Of a stretch of DNA of 35,462 nt, positions 28,493 to 35,462 are shown in pieces (the first letter of the stretch is position 1; each line of letters starts with the position of its first letter). The notes beneath the pieces are model-generated. The model did no database searches, was not told the origin of the DNA, and saw only the letters and a list, made by a program, of their open reading frames with translations. The position numbers were made by a program, and so were the translations under genes. This DNA comes from a virus. The DNA is taken from the IMG/VR virus record IMGVR_UViG_3300018036_002435, positions 1 to 35,462 of that record, one strand, 5' to 3'.

Positions 28493-30511
28493 ATGTCATT
28501 AGCAGCAGACGGGTACGAAAACGAAAGAGGTCGAAAAAGAAAAATAAAGACCAACACTCCATTTTTAGATGAGTATGGAGAAGACTTGACTAAGCTTGCC
28601 GCAGAAGGAAAGCTAGATCCTATTATTGGTAGAGATAATGAAATTTACAGAATTTGTCAAATTTTAGCCCGTAGAAAAAAGAATAATCCAATTATTTTAG
28701 GAGATCCTGGTGTTGGTAAGACTGCAATAGTAGAAGCTATTGCACAAAGAATAGTATCTAAAAAAGTTGCAAGAGTTCTCTTAAATAAGAGAGTGGTATC
28801 TATCAACATGACAACAATTGTAGCAGGTACAAAATATAGAGGAGAGTTTGAAGAGCGTATGAAAAATATTGTCGAAGAACTTAAAATGGCAGAAAATGTC
28901 ATTGTGTTTATCGATGAAATTCATACAATTGTCGGAGCAGGAGGAGTTAGTGGTGCATTAGACGCATCTAATATTTTAAAGCCTGCCCTTGCAAGAGGGC
29001 AAGTCCAGTGTATTGGAGCAACTACGCTAGATGAATATAGAGAAAATATTGAAGATGACGGTGCATTGACCCGTAGATTTCAAGAGGTATTCATTGACCC
29101 GCCTTCAATTGAAGAAACTATAGAAATTCTAGGTAGAATTAAAGTTAAATATGAAGATCACCATTCTGTAGAATATACCGATGATGCAATTGAAGCATGT
29201 GTAAAGTTGAGTGAGCGTTATATTAAATCAAGAGAATTACCTGATAAGGCAATTGATTTAATGGATGAATCTGGAGCAAGAACTCATCTATTAGAAGTAA
29301 AAGTTCCATCTAAGATTAAAAACTTAGAAAGAGAGGCAGAAGAGGTTAGAATTAAAAAAGAAAATGCAGTACTAGAACAAGACTATGAACTTGCTGCAAC
29401 TTTAAGAGATACTCAGATTGCAGTAGACCAAAAGGTAATAGATGCTACTATTGAATGGGAAGAATCTCTTAAAAAGACTAGAAGAACGGTAGATATTAAC
29501 GATATTGCTGAAACTATATCAATGCAAACTGGAATTCCAGTAAAAAGATTAGGAGTTGATGATAAGAAAATGATTATTAAAATGGCTGAAGAGCTAAAAT
29601 CAAAAATCATTGGACAAGACTCAGCAGTAGAGGCTCTTTCTACTGTAATTAAAAGGTCTAGAACTGGAGTAAGTAGTCATAATAAACCAGTTGGATCGTT
29701 TATGTTCTTAGGACCTACTGGAGTTGGTAAAACTGAAACAGTAAAGGCATTATCTGAATATATGTTTGGAGATACGGATTCAATGATTAGAATCGATATG
29801 TCAGAATATCAAGAAAAATTTAATGTTTCAAGATTGATTGGATCTCCTCCTGGATATGTTGGACATGAAGATGGTGGCCAATTGACAGAAGCAGTTCGTA
29901 GAAAGCCGCATTCTGTAATTCTTTTTGATGAAGTAGAAAAGGCCCATCCTGATGTATTTAATACGTTGCTTCAGGTTCTTGATGAGGGTAGATTAACTGA
30001 TTCTGGAGGCAGAACAGTAGATTTTACAAATTCAATCATTATAATGACATCAAATGTTGGGGCTAGAAAAATTGCTGATTTTGGAACTGGAATTGGATTC
30101 CAAAGTGAAAGTACCATGCTGCAAAAAAGCGCAAAGATAGAAGCAATAATCAAAAAGGAATTAAAAAACAAATTTAGTCCAGAATTTCTAAATAGACTAG
30201 ACGATATTATTCTATTTGACCACCTTACAACAGAAGACGTTCTTTCTATTGTAGAAATTGAATTAAACTCGTTCAATGAAAGAATCGCTGAAGAAGGATA
30301 TTCTTTTAAATTTATGAAAGCAGCAAAAGACTTTATAGCACAAGAAGGATATGATAAGGCATTTGGTGCAAGGCCAATTAAAAGAGCAATTCAAAAATAT
30401 GTAGAAGACTTAGTAGCCGATTCAATATTAACGGAAGATATTAAACCTCGAGAAAAACCATATATTATTACTAAAGTAAAGGCAGAAGATAAACTAAACA
30501 TCAAAGTCTAA
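28493..30511 (+). CDS. ClpC-like AAA+ unfoldase lacking the N-domain
   Basis: 672 residues with two AAA+ modules. Walker A1 GDPGVGKT is at 70-77, Walker B1 VIVFIDE at 136-142, a short UVR-like segment DYELAATLRD at 297-306, Walker A2 GPTGVGKT at 407-414, Walker B2 VILFDE at 475-480, and Arg-finger/sensor blocks (FLNRLDDIILF). The Clp N-terminal domain (about 150 residues in ClpC) is absent; only about 45 residues precede module 1. After SNVGAR there is IGF (534-536), the position and form of the ClpP-docking loop. It should unfold substrates and feed a ClpP-type protease, and a ClpP gene lies 1.2 kb downstream. How substrates are chosen without the N-domain is unknown. Confidence 0.92.
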   Translation: MSLAADGYENERGRKRKIKTNTPFLDEYGEDLTKLAAEGKLDPIIGRDNEIYRICQILARRKKNNPIILGDPGVGKTAIVEAIAQRIVSKKVARVLLNKRVVSINMTTIVAGTKYRGEFEERMKNIVEELKMAENVIVFIDEIHTIVGAGGVSGALDASNILKPALARGQVQCIGATTLDEYRENIEDDGALTRRFQEVFIDPPSIEETIEILGRIKVKYEDHHSVEYTDDAIEACVKLSERYIKSRELPDKAIDLMDESGARTHLLEVKVPSKIKNLEREAEEVRIKKENAVLEQDYELAATLRDTQIAVDQKVIDATIEWEESLKKTRRTVDINDIAETISMQTGIPVKRLGVDDKKMIIKMAEELKSKIIGQDSAVEALSTVIKRSRTGVSSHNKPVGSFMFLGPTGVGKTETVKALSEYMFGDTDSMIRIDMSEYQEKFNVSRLIGSPPGYVGHEDGGQLTEAVRRKPHSVILFDEVEKAHPDVFNTLLQVLDEGRLTDSGGRTVDFTNSIIIMTSNVGARKIADFGTGIGFQSESTMLQKSAKIEAIIKKELKNKFSPEFLNRLDDIILFDHLTTEDVLSIVEIELNSFNERIAEEGYSFKFMKAAKDFIAQEGYDKAFGARPIKRAIQKYVEDLVADSILTEDIKPREKPYIITKVKAEDKLNIKV

Positions 30512-30536
30512 TATAATATTAAAGTAGTAAAATAAT

Positions 30537-31385
30537 ATGAGCTTTTCAGATACATTTATTGAATTAGTTAAAGAGATAGAAAACTATAATTCAGAATCGG
30601 CACCTCGAGAAATGAAAGCAAAAGAAGCCTTAATGGCTTCTTTTGACATAGACCCAACATCGCCAATTGCAAACTTTAAAGATAGAGAATTTAATTTTAA
30701 ATACTTTACTGGAGAATTAGCATGGTATCTACATAGAAGTAGAGATGTTGAATATATTTCTCATTTTTCTAAATTTTGGAAAGGTTTAACCAATCCAAAT
30801 ACAAACCAAATCAACTCAAATTACGGGCATCTAGTTATTAATGATGATCAGTATGGATGGGTTATTGATTCACTTGTAAAAGATAAAGATTCTCGACAGG
30901 CAATTATGTTCTTTAATCGCCCAGAGTATCAATTCAAAGAGAACAAAGATTTTGTATGTACTCTATACTCTAATTTCTTTATCAGAAATAATAAGCTATT
31001 TATGAAAATACAAATGAGATCAAATGACATATTTTTTGGCCTCACATTTGATGCTCCATTCTTTTCATTCTTGCACCAATCAGTATATAATGATCTTAAA
31101 CAGACTTATCCTGATCTAGAACTTGGAACATACTATCATTTCGTAGATAATATTCATTTTTATGAAAGACATTTTGAACTTGCTAATAAAATTAAAAAAA
31201 ATGGCAAAGGTGAAGATTTCAAATTAATTCTTAAAAAATCATTAATTGAGTATAGAAATAATGAAGTTCATTTAACAGACTCTGGTTTAGAATTTCTTAG
31301 ACGTGTAGATTCTGCAATTAATTCTGAAAAGAGAGGATCTAGTGTAGATTATAGACTGATACTAAATGATTATTTTGAAATCTAA
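30537..31385 (+). CDS. TS-superfamily nucleotide hydroxymethylase-like enzyme (Asp-type)
   Basis: 282 residues with a divergent thymidylate-synthase layout: FTGELAWYL (57-65), NYG (95-97), DSRQAIM (Arg120), DFVCTLYSNFF with the candidate catalytic Cys141, MRSNDIFFGLTFDAPFFSFL (160-179) and DNIHFYERH (204-212, the 'GDxHxYxNH' block). The Asn that selects uracil in ThyA is Asp172 here, and the Cys-Asp distance of 31 residues equals Cys146-Asn177 of E. coli ThyA and Cys148-Asp179 of T4 dCMP hydroxymethylase. That points to dCMP (or another 4-amino pyrimidine) as substrate. It is distinct from the ThyA at 25478. The ATG carries the TTAAAGT element 18 nt upstream and it overlaps the next gene by 1 nt. 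Confidence 0.75.
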   Translation: MSFSDTFIELVKEIENYNSESAPREMKAKEALMASFDIDPTSPIANFKDREFNFKYFTGELAWYLHRSRDVEYISHFSKFWKGLTNPNTNQINSNYGHLVINDDQYGWVIDSLVKDKDSRQAIMFFNRPEYQFKENKDFVCTLYSNFFIRNNKLFMKIQMRSNDIFFGLTFDAPFFSFLHQSVYNDLKQTYPDLELGTYYHFVDNIHFYERHFELANKIKKNGKGEDFKLILKKSLIEYRNNEVHLTDSGLEFLRRVDSAINSEKRGSSVDYRLILNDYFEI

Positions 31386-31699
31386 TGGATAGTCAAAAAA
31401 TTCCACCAGTAATACACGTAGATCCTAGTAAGTTTCTAAAGGAAGATTTTGAGCTAATGCTCATGTCTAAATACGATATATTCTATAGAAGAATAGTAGA
31501 GTATATTTTAGAAGATGTTGAAGGTATAAAAGACCTAGGAATACTTGCAATCTTAGTAGACGAAGAAGGAGTAGAATATGAACTTAATTTACCTAAAGAA
31601 GGATATAAAAAATCTTTAAATAAAGCGCTTGAATACTTCAAAGCAATTGAAGAGTATGAGACGTGCGACCTAATTAAACAAATACTACAAAATATATGA
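31385..31699 (+). CDS. Unknown protein, 104 aa
   Basis: MDSQKIPPVIHVDPSKFLKEDFELMLMSKYDIFYRRIVEYIL is helical and acidic, followed by a strand pair (ILAILVDEEGVEYELNL) and a helical end (YKKSLNKALEYFKAIEEYETCDLIKQIL). No motif is recognised. It overlaps the hydroxymethylase-like gene by 1 nt and ClpP by 4 nt, so all three are translated as one string; a partner or adaptor role towards ClpP or the TS homologue is possible but unproven. Confidence 0.68.
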   Translation: MDSQKIPPVIHVDPSKFLKEDFELMLMSKYDIFYRRIVEYILEDVEGIKDLGILAILVDEEGVEYELNLPKEGYKKSLNKALEYFKAIEEYETCDLIKQILQNI

Positions 31700-32382
31700 A
31701 TTATTTTCCAAAAGATAAAGAGTTTAACAGATTTGCTGCTAGTGAATTTGGAATAGGATCATCTACACTAGATATTTACAAAGGAATTCAGGGAAATATG
31801 ACACCCTATATCCTAGAAGAAAGAGAGCTGAGAGCGACTCAAATGGATATTTTTAGTAGATTAATGATGGATAGAATCCTATGGGTTGCTGGTCCAGTAA
31901 ACGATCAAATGTCTACAGTCGTGCAAGCACAGCTAATGTTTTTAGACACTACTTCATCCGAAGATATAACAATGCATATTGATTCTCCGGGTGGTTCAGT
32001 TAAATCTGGATTATCTATGGTAGACGTTATGGATTATATTAATGCAGATATTAGAACAATTAATACAGGAATGGCCGCCTCTATGGGATCTGTTTTACTT
32101 GGAGCTGGAACAAAAGGAAAAAGAATGTCACTTAGACATTCAACGACAATGCTACACCAGTCTTCGGGAGGATTTAGTGGAAATATTCAAGATGCTGAAA
32201 TTGATTGGATGGAATGGCAAAAGGTAAATCATGAATTATTTGTTCTGTTAGGATCTTATTGTGGAAAAGATCCCGAGCAGGTAAAGGCAGATGCAACTAG
32301 AGATTTTTGGCTAAATGCTGAACAAGCTGTAGAATACGGAATTATAGACGAGATTGTTAAAAACAATATTAAAAATAGTTAA
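31696..32382 (+). CDS. clpP: ClpP-type serine protease
   Basis: 228 residues. The catalytic triad is complete: Ser129 in GMAASMGS, His154 in TTMLHQ, Asp203 in TRDFWL. HIDSPGGSV (94-102) forms the oxyanion region. The protein has about 35 extra residues at the N-terminus compared with mature bacterial ClpP (MNYFPKDKEFNRF...). That could be a propeptide or a phage-specific gating extension. ClpP assembles as a tetradecamer and needs a Clp ATPase; the ClpC-like gene upstream has a matching IGF loop. Phage ClpP proteins are also used as prohead proteases, but no scaffold gene is nearby, so host or phage proteolysis is the simpler reading. Confidence 0.93.
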   Translation: MNYFPKDKEFNRFAASEFGIGSSTLDIYKGIQGNMTPYILEERELRATQMDIFSRLMMDRILWVAGPVNDQMSTVVQAQLMFLDTTSSEDITMHIDSPGGSVKSGLSMVDVMDYINADIRTINTGMAASMGSVLLGAGTKGKRMSLRHSTTMLHQSSGGFSGNIQDAEIDWMEWQKVNHELFVLLGSYCGKDPEQVKADATRDFWLNAEQAVEYGIIDEIVKNNIKNS

Positions 32383-32387
32383 GAAGC

Positions 32388-32696
32388 ATGGAAAAAAGAG
32401 AAAAACAAAAAAATGTATTCATGTCTCTAGTTAACAAGCAATTAGAGCCGTTTGGAGCTACATATGAAGATGTAAAAGATAATCCTAACTGGTACATGGA
32501 GTACAAAACAACAAATGAAGAAGAAAGTAAATTTATTCAGTGGGGTACTAAACTAATTCAAAAAGAACTAAAGCTATCAAAAAGCTCAGCACAGATGGAA
32601 ATGAGTTGGTTCATTTTACAATGGGGATTAACTACAACATCTTCGGATGATGTAAAGCATACAATAACCGAAGAAAAAACAAAAAAAGCAAAATAA
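32388..32696 (+). CDS. Unknown basic protein, 102 aa
   Basis: MEKREKQKNVFMSLVNKQLEPFGATYEDVKDNPNWY begins a helical, Lys/Glu-rich protein; WGTKLIQKELKLSKSSAQMEMSWFILQWGLT is the core, and the tail is Lys-rich (EEKTKKAK). No family is recognised. The gene starts 5 nt after ClpP and its stop abuts the next ATG, so it belongs to the same operon. Confidence 0.65.
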   Translation: MEKREKQKNVFMSLVNKQLEPFGATYEDVKDNPNWYMEYKTTNEEESKFIQWGTKLIQKELKLSKSSAQMEMSWFILQWGLTTTSSDDVKHTITEEKTKKAK

Positions 32697-33032
32697 ATGA
32701 AAGAATTAAGATATGATTCAAATAAAAGAAAAAGAACCGTATCTAGTCTACCAAAGAATCTTCTAAAGAAATTTGTTATTATAGAAAATAGAGATTCAAG
32801 AGGAAGAGTAACCTTTCATATATCATTTAAAAGATCTAAAAGATCTAAAGCATGTACCCAAACTATTCCAAAAGAATATAGGGTACATTCTTCTTTATTA
32901 GAGGCAGAACTTGCTATTTTTAAAATGGTTAAAGAGTCTAATGACCACAACTTTGGTTTTATAAGAACTGAATCTAATATAAAAAAAATTATTCAAATAT
33001 TGTGTTTATTTCGGTATAACTGGGATAAATAA
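32697..33032 (+). CDS. Unknown basic protein, 111 aa
   Basis: The ATG directly follows the previous stop. The protein is very basic (SNKRKRTVSSLPKNLLKKF; FKRSKRSKACTQTIPKEY), with beta-rich (RVTFHISF) and helical (LLEAELAIFKMVKE) segments. The charge suggests nucleic-acid contact and the fold is AP2-like at a glance (short beta sheet plus helix with regular basic residues), but I have no firm family match. Confidence 0.62.
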   Translation: MKELRYDSNKRKRTVSSLPKNLLKKFVIIENRDSRGRVTFHISFKRSKRSKACTQTIPKEYRVHSSLLEAELAIFKMVKESNDHNFGFIRTESNIKKIIQILCLFRYNWDK

Positions 33033-33035
33033 CAC

Positions 33036-33740
33036 ATGAGTATTATTAAAGTACCAGATTGGGCAAGTGAAGGGCCGGAAGACCTAGAATACAGAACATA
33101 TAAAATGTTGTCCCATGCAAAGGCACTTAAGGAAGCCTTAGATAATGGAGAACTTTGGTATGCTTTAACAGGCGCTGATGAAATCTTAGATTTTCTATAT
33201 AGATATGATGCCGAAAAACATATTTCGGAAGAATTAGCGTCTACTAAACTAACAAATGCAAGCTGGGACAATATCGAATTCGTCTACACTACAGGAACCG
33301 AAATAGTTGAAGATGAAATCCTAGATATTCTTTTAGAAAGAGCAATTGATGAATACGAAAGTCTACATGGTGAGATTAGAGAGCGCTGGAGAAATATAGA
33401 TTCCCTAATGAGCGTTTCTCATTCTGGAAATAGACCATATTTTGTAAATGATGGATTTGTATTTGTAACGACCCCCGATGAAAAGGTTTACATATATACA
33501 TTTAAAAACCCAAAAATAAATCAAGTATTAGACTGGAGAGCATTTAAATTAGAATATGTAGACACTCATCCATATGATAAAGACAAACTATTGACCTTTA
33601 TTAGTGACATTAAAGAAAAAGATTCAGAAAAAATAATATATCGAGTTTCTTTAAAGAATACAGTAAAGTTAGAGGGTGGAGTAATAAATGTAATTTCTTC
33701 AAATATTTTTATGCAGCTTAAAAAAGATTACAGTTTTTAA
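33036..33740 (+). CDS. Unknown protein, 234 aa
   Basis: Two parts are visible. A helical N-terminal half runs MSIIKVPDWASEGPEDLEYRTYKMLSHAKALKEALDNGELWYALTGADEILDFLYRYD. A beta-rich C-terminal half contains GFVFVTTPDEKVYIYTF and IIYRVSLKNTVKLEGGVINVI. No catalytic motif, signal or membrane segment is seen. It is the last gene before the collagen-like fibre, 4 nt after the preceding gene. Confidence 0.65.
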   Translation: MSIIKVPDWASEGPEDLEYRTYKMLSHAKALKEALDNGELWYALTGADEILDFLYRYDAEKHISEELASTKLTNASWDNIEFVYTTGTEIVEDEILDILLERAIDEYESLHGEIRERWRNIDSLMSVSHSGNRPYFVNDGFVFVTTPDEKVYIYTFKNPKINQVLDWRAFKLEYVDTHPYDKDKLLTFISDIKEKDSEKIIYRVSLKNTVKLEGGVINVISSNIFMQLKKDYSF

Positions 33741-33743
33741 GAC

Positions 33744-33755
33744 GATATATAATAC
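33744..33755 (+). promoter_or_regulatory. Candidate promoter box before the fibre gene
   Basis: GATATATAATAC, 43 nt before the fibre ATG, matches the box at 26569 and a related box at 26966. The leader after it is A-rich (GAAAAAATAAAATC). A late-type promoter is inferred from the gene class. Confidence 0.35.
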
Positions 33756-33786
33756 TGAAACATAATAGAAAAAATAAAATCTAAAA

Positions 33787-35462
33787 ATGCCACAAGTTTC
33801 TAGAAACAATTTAATTGGATATATTCCACAGGTATACCAATTAACAAAAGGACAGGCGCACGATATAACAGTTATTCTATACCAAAATCAGGTAGGTAAC
33901 CAAGTTGAGGCGTATTCAGCAACTTCAATCGAAGTAAAAGTTTTCGATAAAGATTTTGCCTACAAATATACTTATAATACTGCAAATAATCAAATTCAAT
34001 TTGGTTCTACTAATGCAGGTACGGAAGGTCACATTACATTTACTATGAGTCAACTACAAGCTGATTCCTTAGATGACGGATCAGTATATGTTGAGGTAAA
34101 ATATGTTACTCAAAACAATAGTGTAACGCTTCCTAAACTTAGAGTAGCTACACTTACAACAGCAGGTGGATCCACCGCCGCTGGAACAGTTACTGGAAAC
34201 GTATTTACAATACCAGCACCTCTATATAAAATTCAATCGTTTGACCATTCGTTAAATGATATGCCTGCTGCTGGTAAAATTGTAACAGACAGTTCTAATC
34301 CAGCATCGGTAACTAAGTTATTATTTGCGAATACTGATGAACGTGGTAGAAGAAATTCATATTTAGAAAATTACTTAATAAAAAGATTAACTGCAGAATC
34401 TTCAGACGTTGTAATTGCGTTGACAAGTATAGCAGATACAAGCATATACAGTCTATATAAAATTACGTCATGGACGCGCGTAGACGCGGATGGAAATGCA
34501 ACATTTAACGAGTTTGCAGATGCAATTGAATTAACAGTTCAGCATGAAGCTAGCTCATCTACTCCAACTGAAACATTTGCATTTACAGTAGATCAAAGAA
34601 TTGGTATTTTTATAGATGCTTATGGATCTAATGGAACCTCTGGTGGCGGCGGCGGTGGAAGTATCAGTGTTAGAGACGTTGATACTACTATTAACCCAAC
34701 TGCAGATTTATTTTTTGGTAGTGAATTTACAGTATCTGATTTAGGAAATGGAACAGCAAGAGTAGATCTCTCAGCGGCCGGATCAACTTCAGGAACAAGC
34801 GGAATTAACGGTAATGACGGAACTCCAGGAACAAGCGGAACTTCAGGAGTTAATGGTTCTCCAGGCGTGCAAGGAACACCAGGAACAAGTGGAACTAGCG
34901 GAGTCAATGGTAACGATGGAGCACCAGGAACAAGTGGAACCTCAGGGGTTAACGGAGCTACAGGTCCACAAGGAACCCCAGGAACAAGTGGAACTAGCGG
35001 AGTCAATGGAGCTACAGGTCCACAAGGAACCCCAGGAACAAGCGGTACTTCAGGAGCCAACGGTTCTCCAGGTCTACCAGGAGCACCAGGAACAAGTGGA
35101 ACCTCAGGAGTTACCGGTAACGATGGAGCACCAGGAACAAGTGGAACCTCAGGAGTTAACGGTAACGATGGAGCACCAGGAACAAGTGGAACCTCAGGAG
35201 TTAACGGTAACGATGGAGCACCAGGAACAAGTGGAACTTCAGGAGCAGCTGGTTCTCCAGGTCTACCAGGAACAAGCGGTACTTCAGGAGTCAATGGTAA
35301 CGATGGAACCCCAGGAACAAGTGGAACTTCAGGAGCAGCTGGTTCTCCAGGTTTACCAGGAGCACCAGGAACAAGTGGAACCAGCGGAGTCAATGGTAAC
35401 GATGGAACCCCAGGAACAAGTGGAACTTCAGGAGCAGCTGGTTCTCCAGGTCTACCAGGAGC
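33787..35462 (+). CDS. Collagen-like tail fibre protein (3' partial)
   Basis: The ORF starts MPQVSRNNLIGYIPQVYQLTKGQAHDITVILYQNQ and stays open to the contig end (558 codons). Residues 1-135 look like a BppU-type N-terminal beta domain of phage baseplate proteins (short strands, 'DITVILYQNQV ... IEVKVFDKDFAYKYTYNTANNQIQF'). Residues 135-330 are further beta-rich segments with a Gly-rich linker near 280-286. From about residue 332 to the end are Gly-X-Y triplets (GTS, GTP, GVN, GND, GAP, GSP, GLP). Pro is common here, unlike the first collagen-like gene. The N-terminal part should anchor the fibre to the baseplate. The C-terminal tip is not in the window. Confidence 0.85.
   Translation, partial: MPQVSRNNLIGYIPQVYQLTKGQAHDITVILYQNQVGNQVEAYSATSIEVKVFDKDFAYKYTYNTANNQIQFGSTNAGTEGHITFTMSQLQADSLDDGSVYVEVKYVTQNNSVTLPKLRVATLTTAGGSTAAGTVTGNVFTIPAPLYKIQSFDHSLNDMPAAGKIVTDSSNPASVTKLLFANTDERGRRNSYLENYLIKRLTAESSDVVIALTSIADTSIYSLYKITSWTRVDADGNATFNEFADAIELTVQHEASSSTPTETFAFTVDQRIGIFIDAYGSNGTSGGGGGGSISVRDVDTTINPTADLFFGSEFTVSDLGNGTARVDLSAAGSTSGTSGINGNDGTPGTSGTSGVNGSPGVQGTPGTSGTSGVNGNDGAPGTSGTSGVNGATGPQGTPGTSGTSGVNGATGPQGTPGTSGTSGANGSPGLPGAPGTSGTSGVTGNDGAPGTSGTSGVNGNDGAPGTSGTSGVNGNDGAPGTSGTSGAAGSPGLPGTSGTSGVNGNDGTPGTSGTSGAAGSPGLPGAPGTSGTSGVNGNDGTPGTSGTSGAAGSPGLPG
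34781..35462 (+). repeat. 45/54-bp collagen-coding repeats, right end
   Basis: Units of 45 nt (GVNGNDGAPGTSGTS-type) occur in series around 35110-35240, mixed with GAAGSPGLPG-type units of 45 or 54 nt. All lengths are multiples of nine, preserving Gly-X-Y phase. The contig ends inside the array. Confidence 0.85.

Noticed and set aside
28486-28493. TATAAATA in front of the ClpC-like gene
   Set aside because: It overlaps the ATG; a transcript starting from it would begin inside the coding sequence.
34620-35393. 257-aa antisense ORF rich in PLVPG
   Set aside because: This is the minus-strand reading of the right-end collagen repeat; its codon pattern comes from the repeat and no start context supports it.

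Overview
The window reads as an incomplete piece of a large tailed-phage genome, most likely a T4-type (myovirus-like) phage of a Bacteroidetes/Flavobacteria host. The support is dense gene packing with 1-4 nt start/stop overlaps, AT-rich coding sequence, collagen-like and LamG-type fibre proteins, phage nucleotide enzymes, and an almost complete lack of Shine-Dalgarno sequences in front of genes (A/T-rich upstream sequence is typical of Bacteroidetes). No capsid, terminase, portal, polymerase, tRNA, CRISPR or transposase gene is visible. Both ends lie inside collagen-like repeat tracts, so the contig probably stops where the assembly failed in repeats.

Layout. (1) 1-9732, plus strand: a fibre/glycan region. 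It holds a collagen-like fibre protein (start missing), three LamG-like lectin proteins, and between them a four-gene cassette of two GT2-type glycosyltransferases, a NodU/CmcH-type carbamoyltransferase and a polysaccharide pyruvyl transferase-family protein. (2) 9733-10273: a non-coding, strand-asymmetric C-rich stretch with two predicted G-quadruplex motifs on the minus strand, enclosed by a perfect 17-bp inverted repeat. (3) 10274-14888, minus strand: an early-type block with a RadA-like ATPase, a 377-aa protein with a faint DUF932 resemblance, and small unknown proteins. Nearly every transcription unit is preceded by a copy of the same ~75-nt promoter/leader module. (4) 14889-15271: a divergent promoter region with modules facing both ways. 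(5) 15272-16290 plus strand: two unknown genes, then about 970 nt without a credible gene but with hairpins and many palindromic hexamers. (6) 17261-33740 plus strand: auxiliary metabolism and nucleotide/protein quality-control genes. These are a DUF6378-like protein, DUF2452, SGNH hydrolase-like, cysteine synthase, myo-inositol-phosphate synthase, HAD phosphatase, FkbM methyltransferase, a 5-hmdU-DNA-kinase/aGPT-PPlase-like helical protein, a degenerate cREC, an all-alpha dUTPase, ThyA, a secreted MORN/YwqK protein, LOG, a DUF458 RNase H-like protein, a ClpC-like unfoldase, a second TS-superfamily enzyme with Asp at the pyrimidine-discriminating position, and ClpP. (7) 33787-end: another collagen-like fibre protein, running off the contig.

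How it may fit together. The Thr/Ser-rich Gly-X-Y fibres and lectins lie around sugar-transfer genes, which suggests the phage decorates its own fibres or virion. The dUTPase, ThyA, Asp-type TS homologue and HMUDK-like protein together suggest modified pyrimidines in phage DNA. ClpP and an N-domain-less Clp ATPase with an IGF loop look like a self-sufficient phage protease. Inositol-phosphate synthase and cysteine synthase are unusual phage metabolic genes; the former uses only CGN arginine codons and has its own terminator, consistent with strong independent expression.
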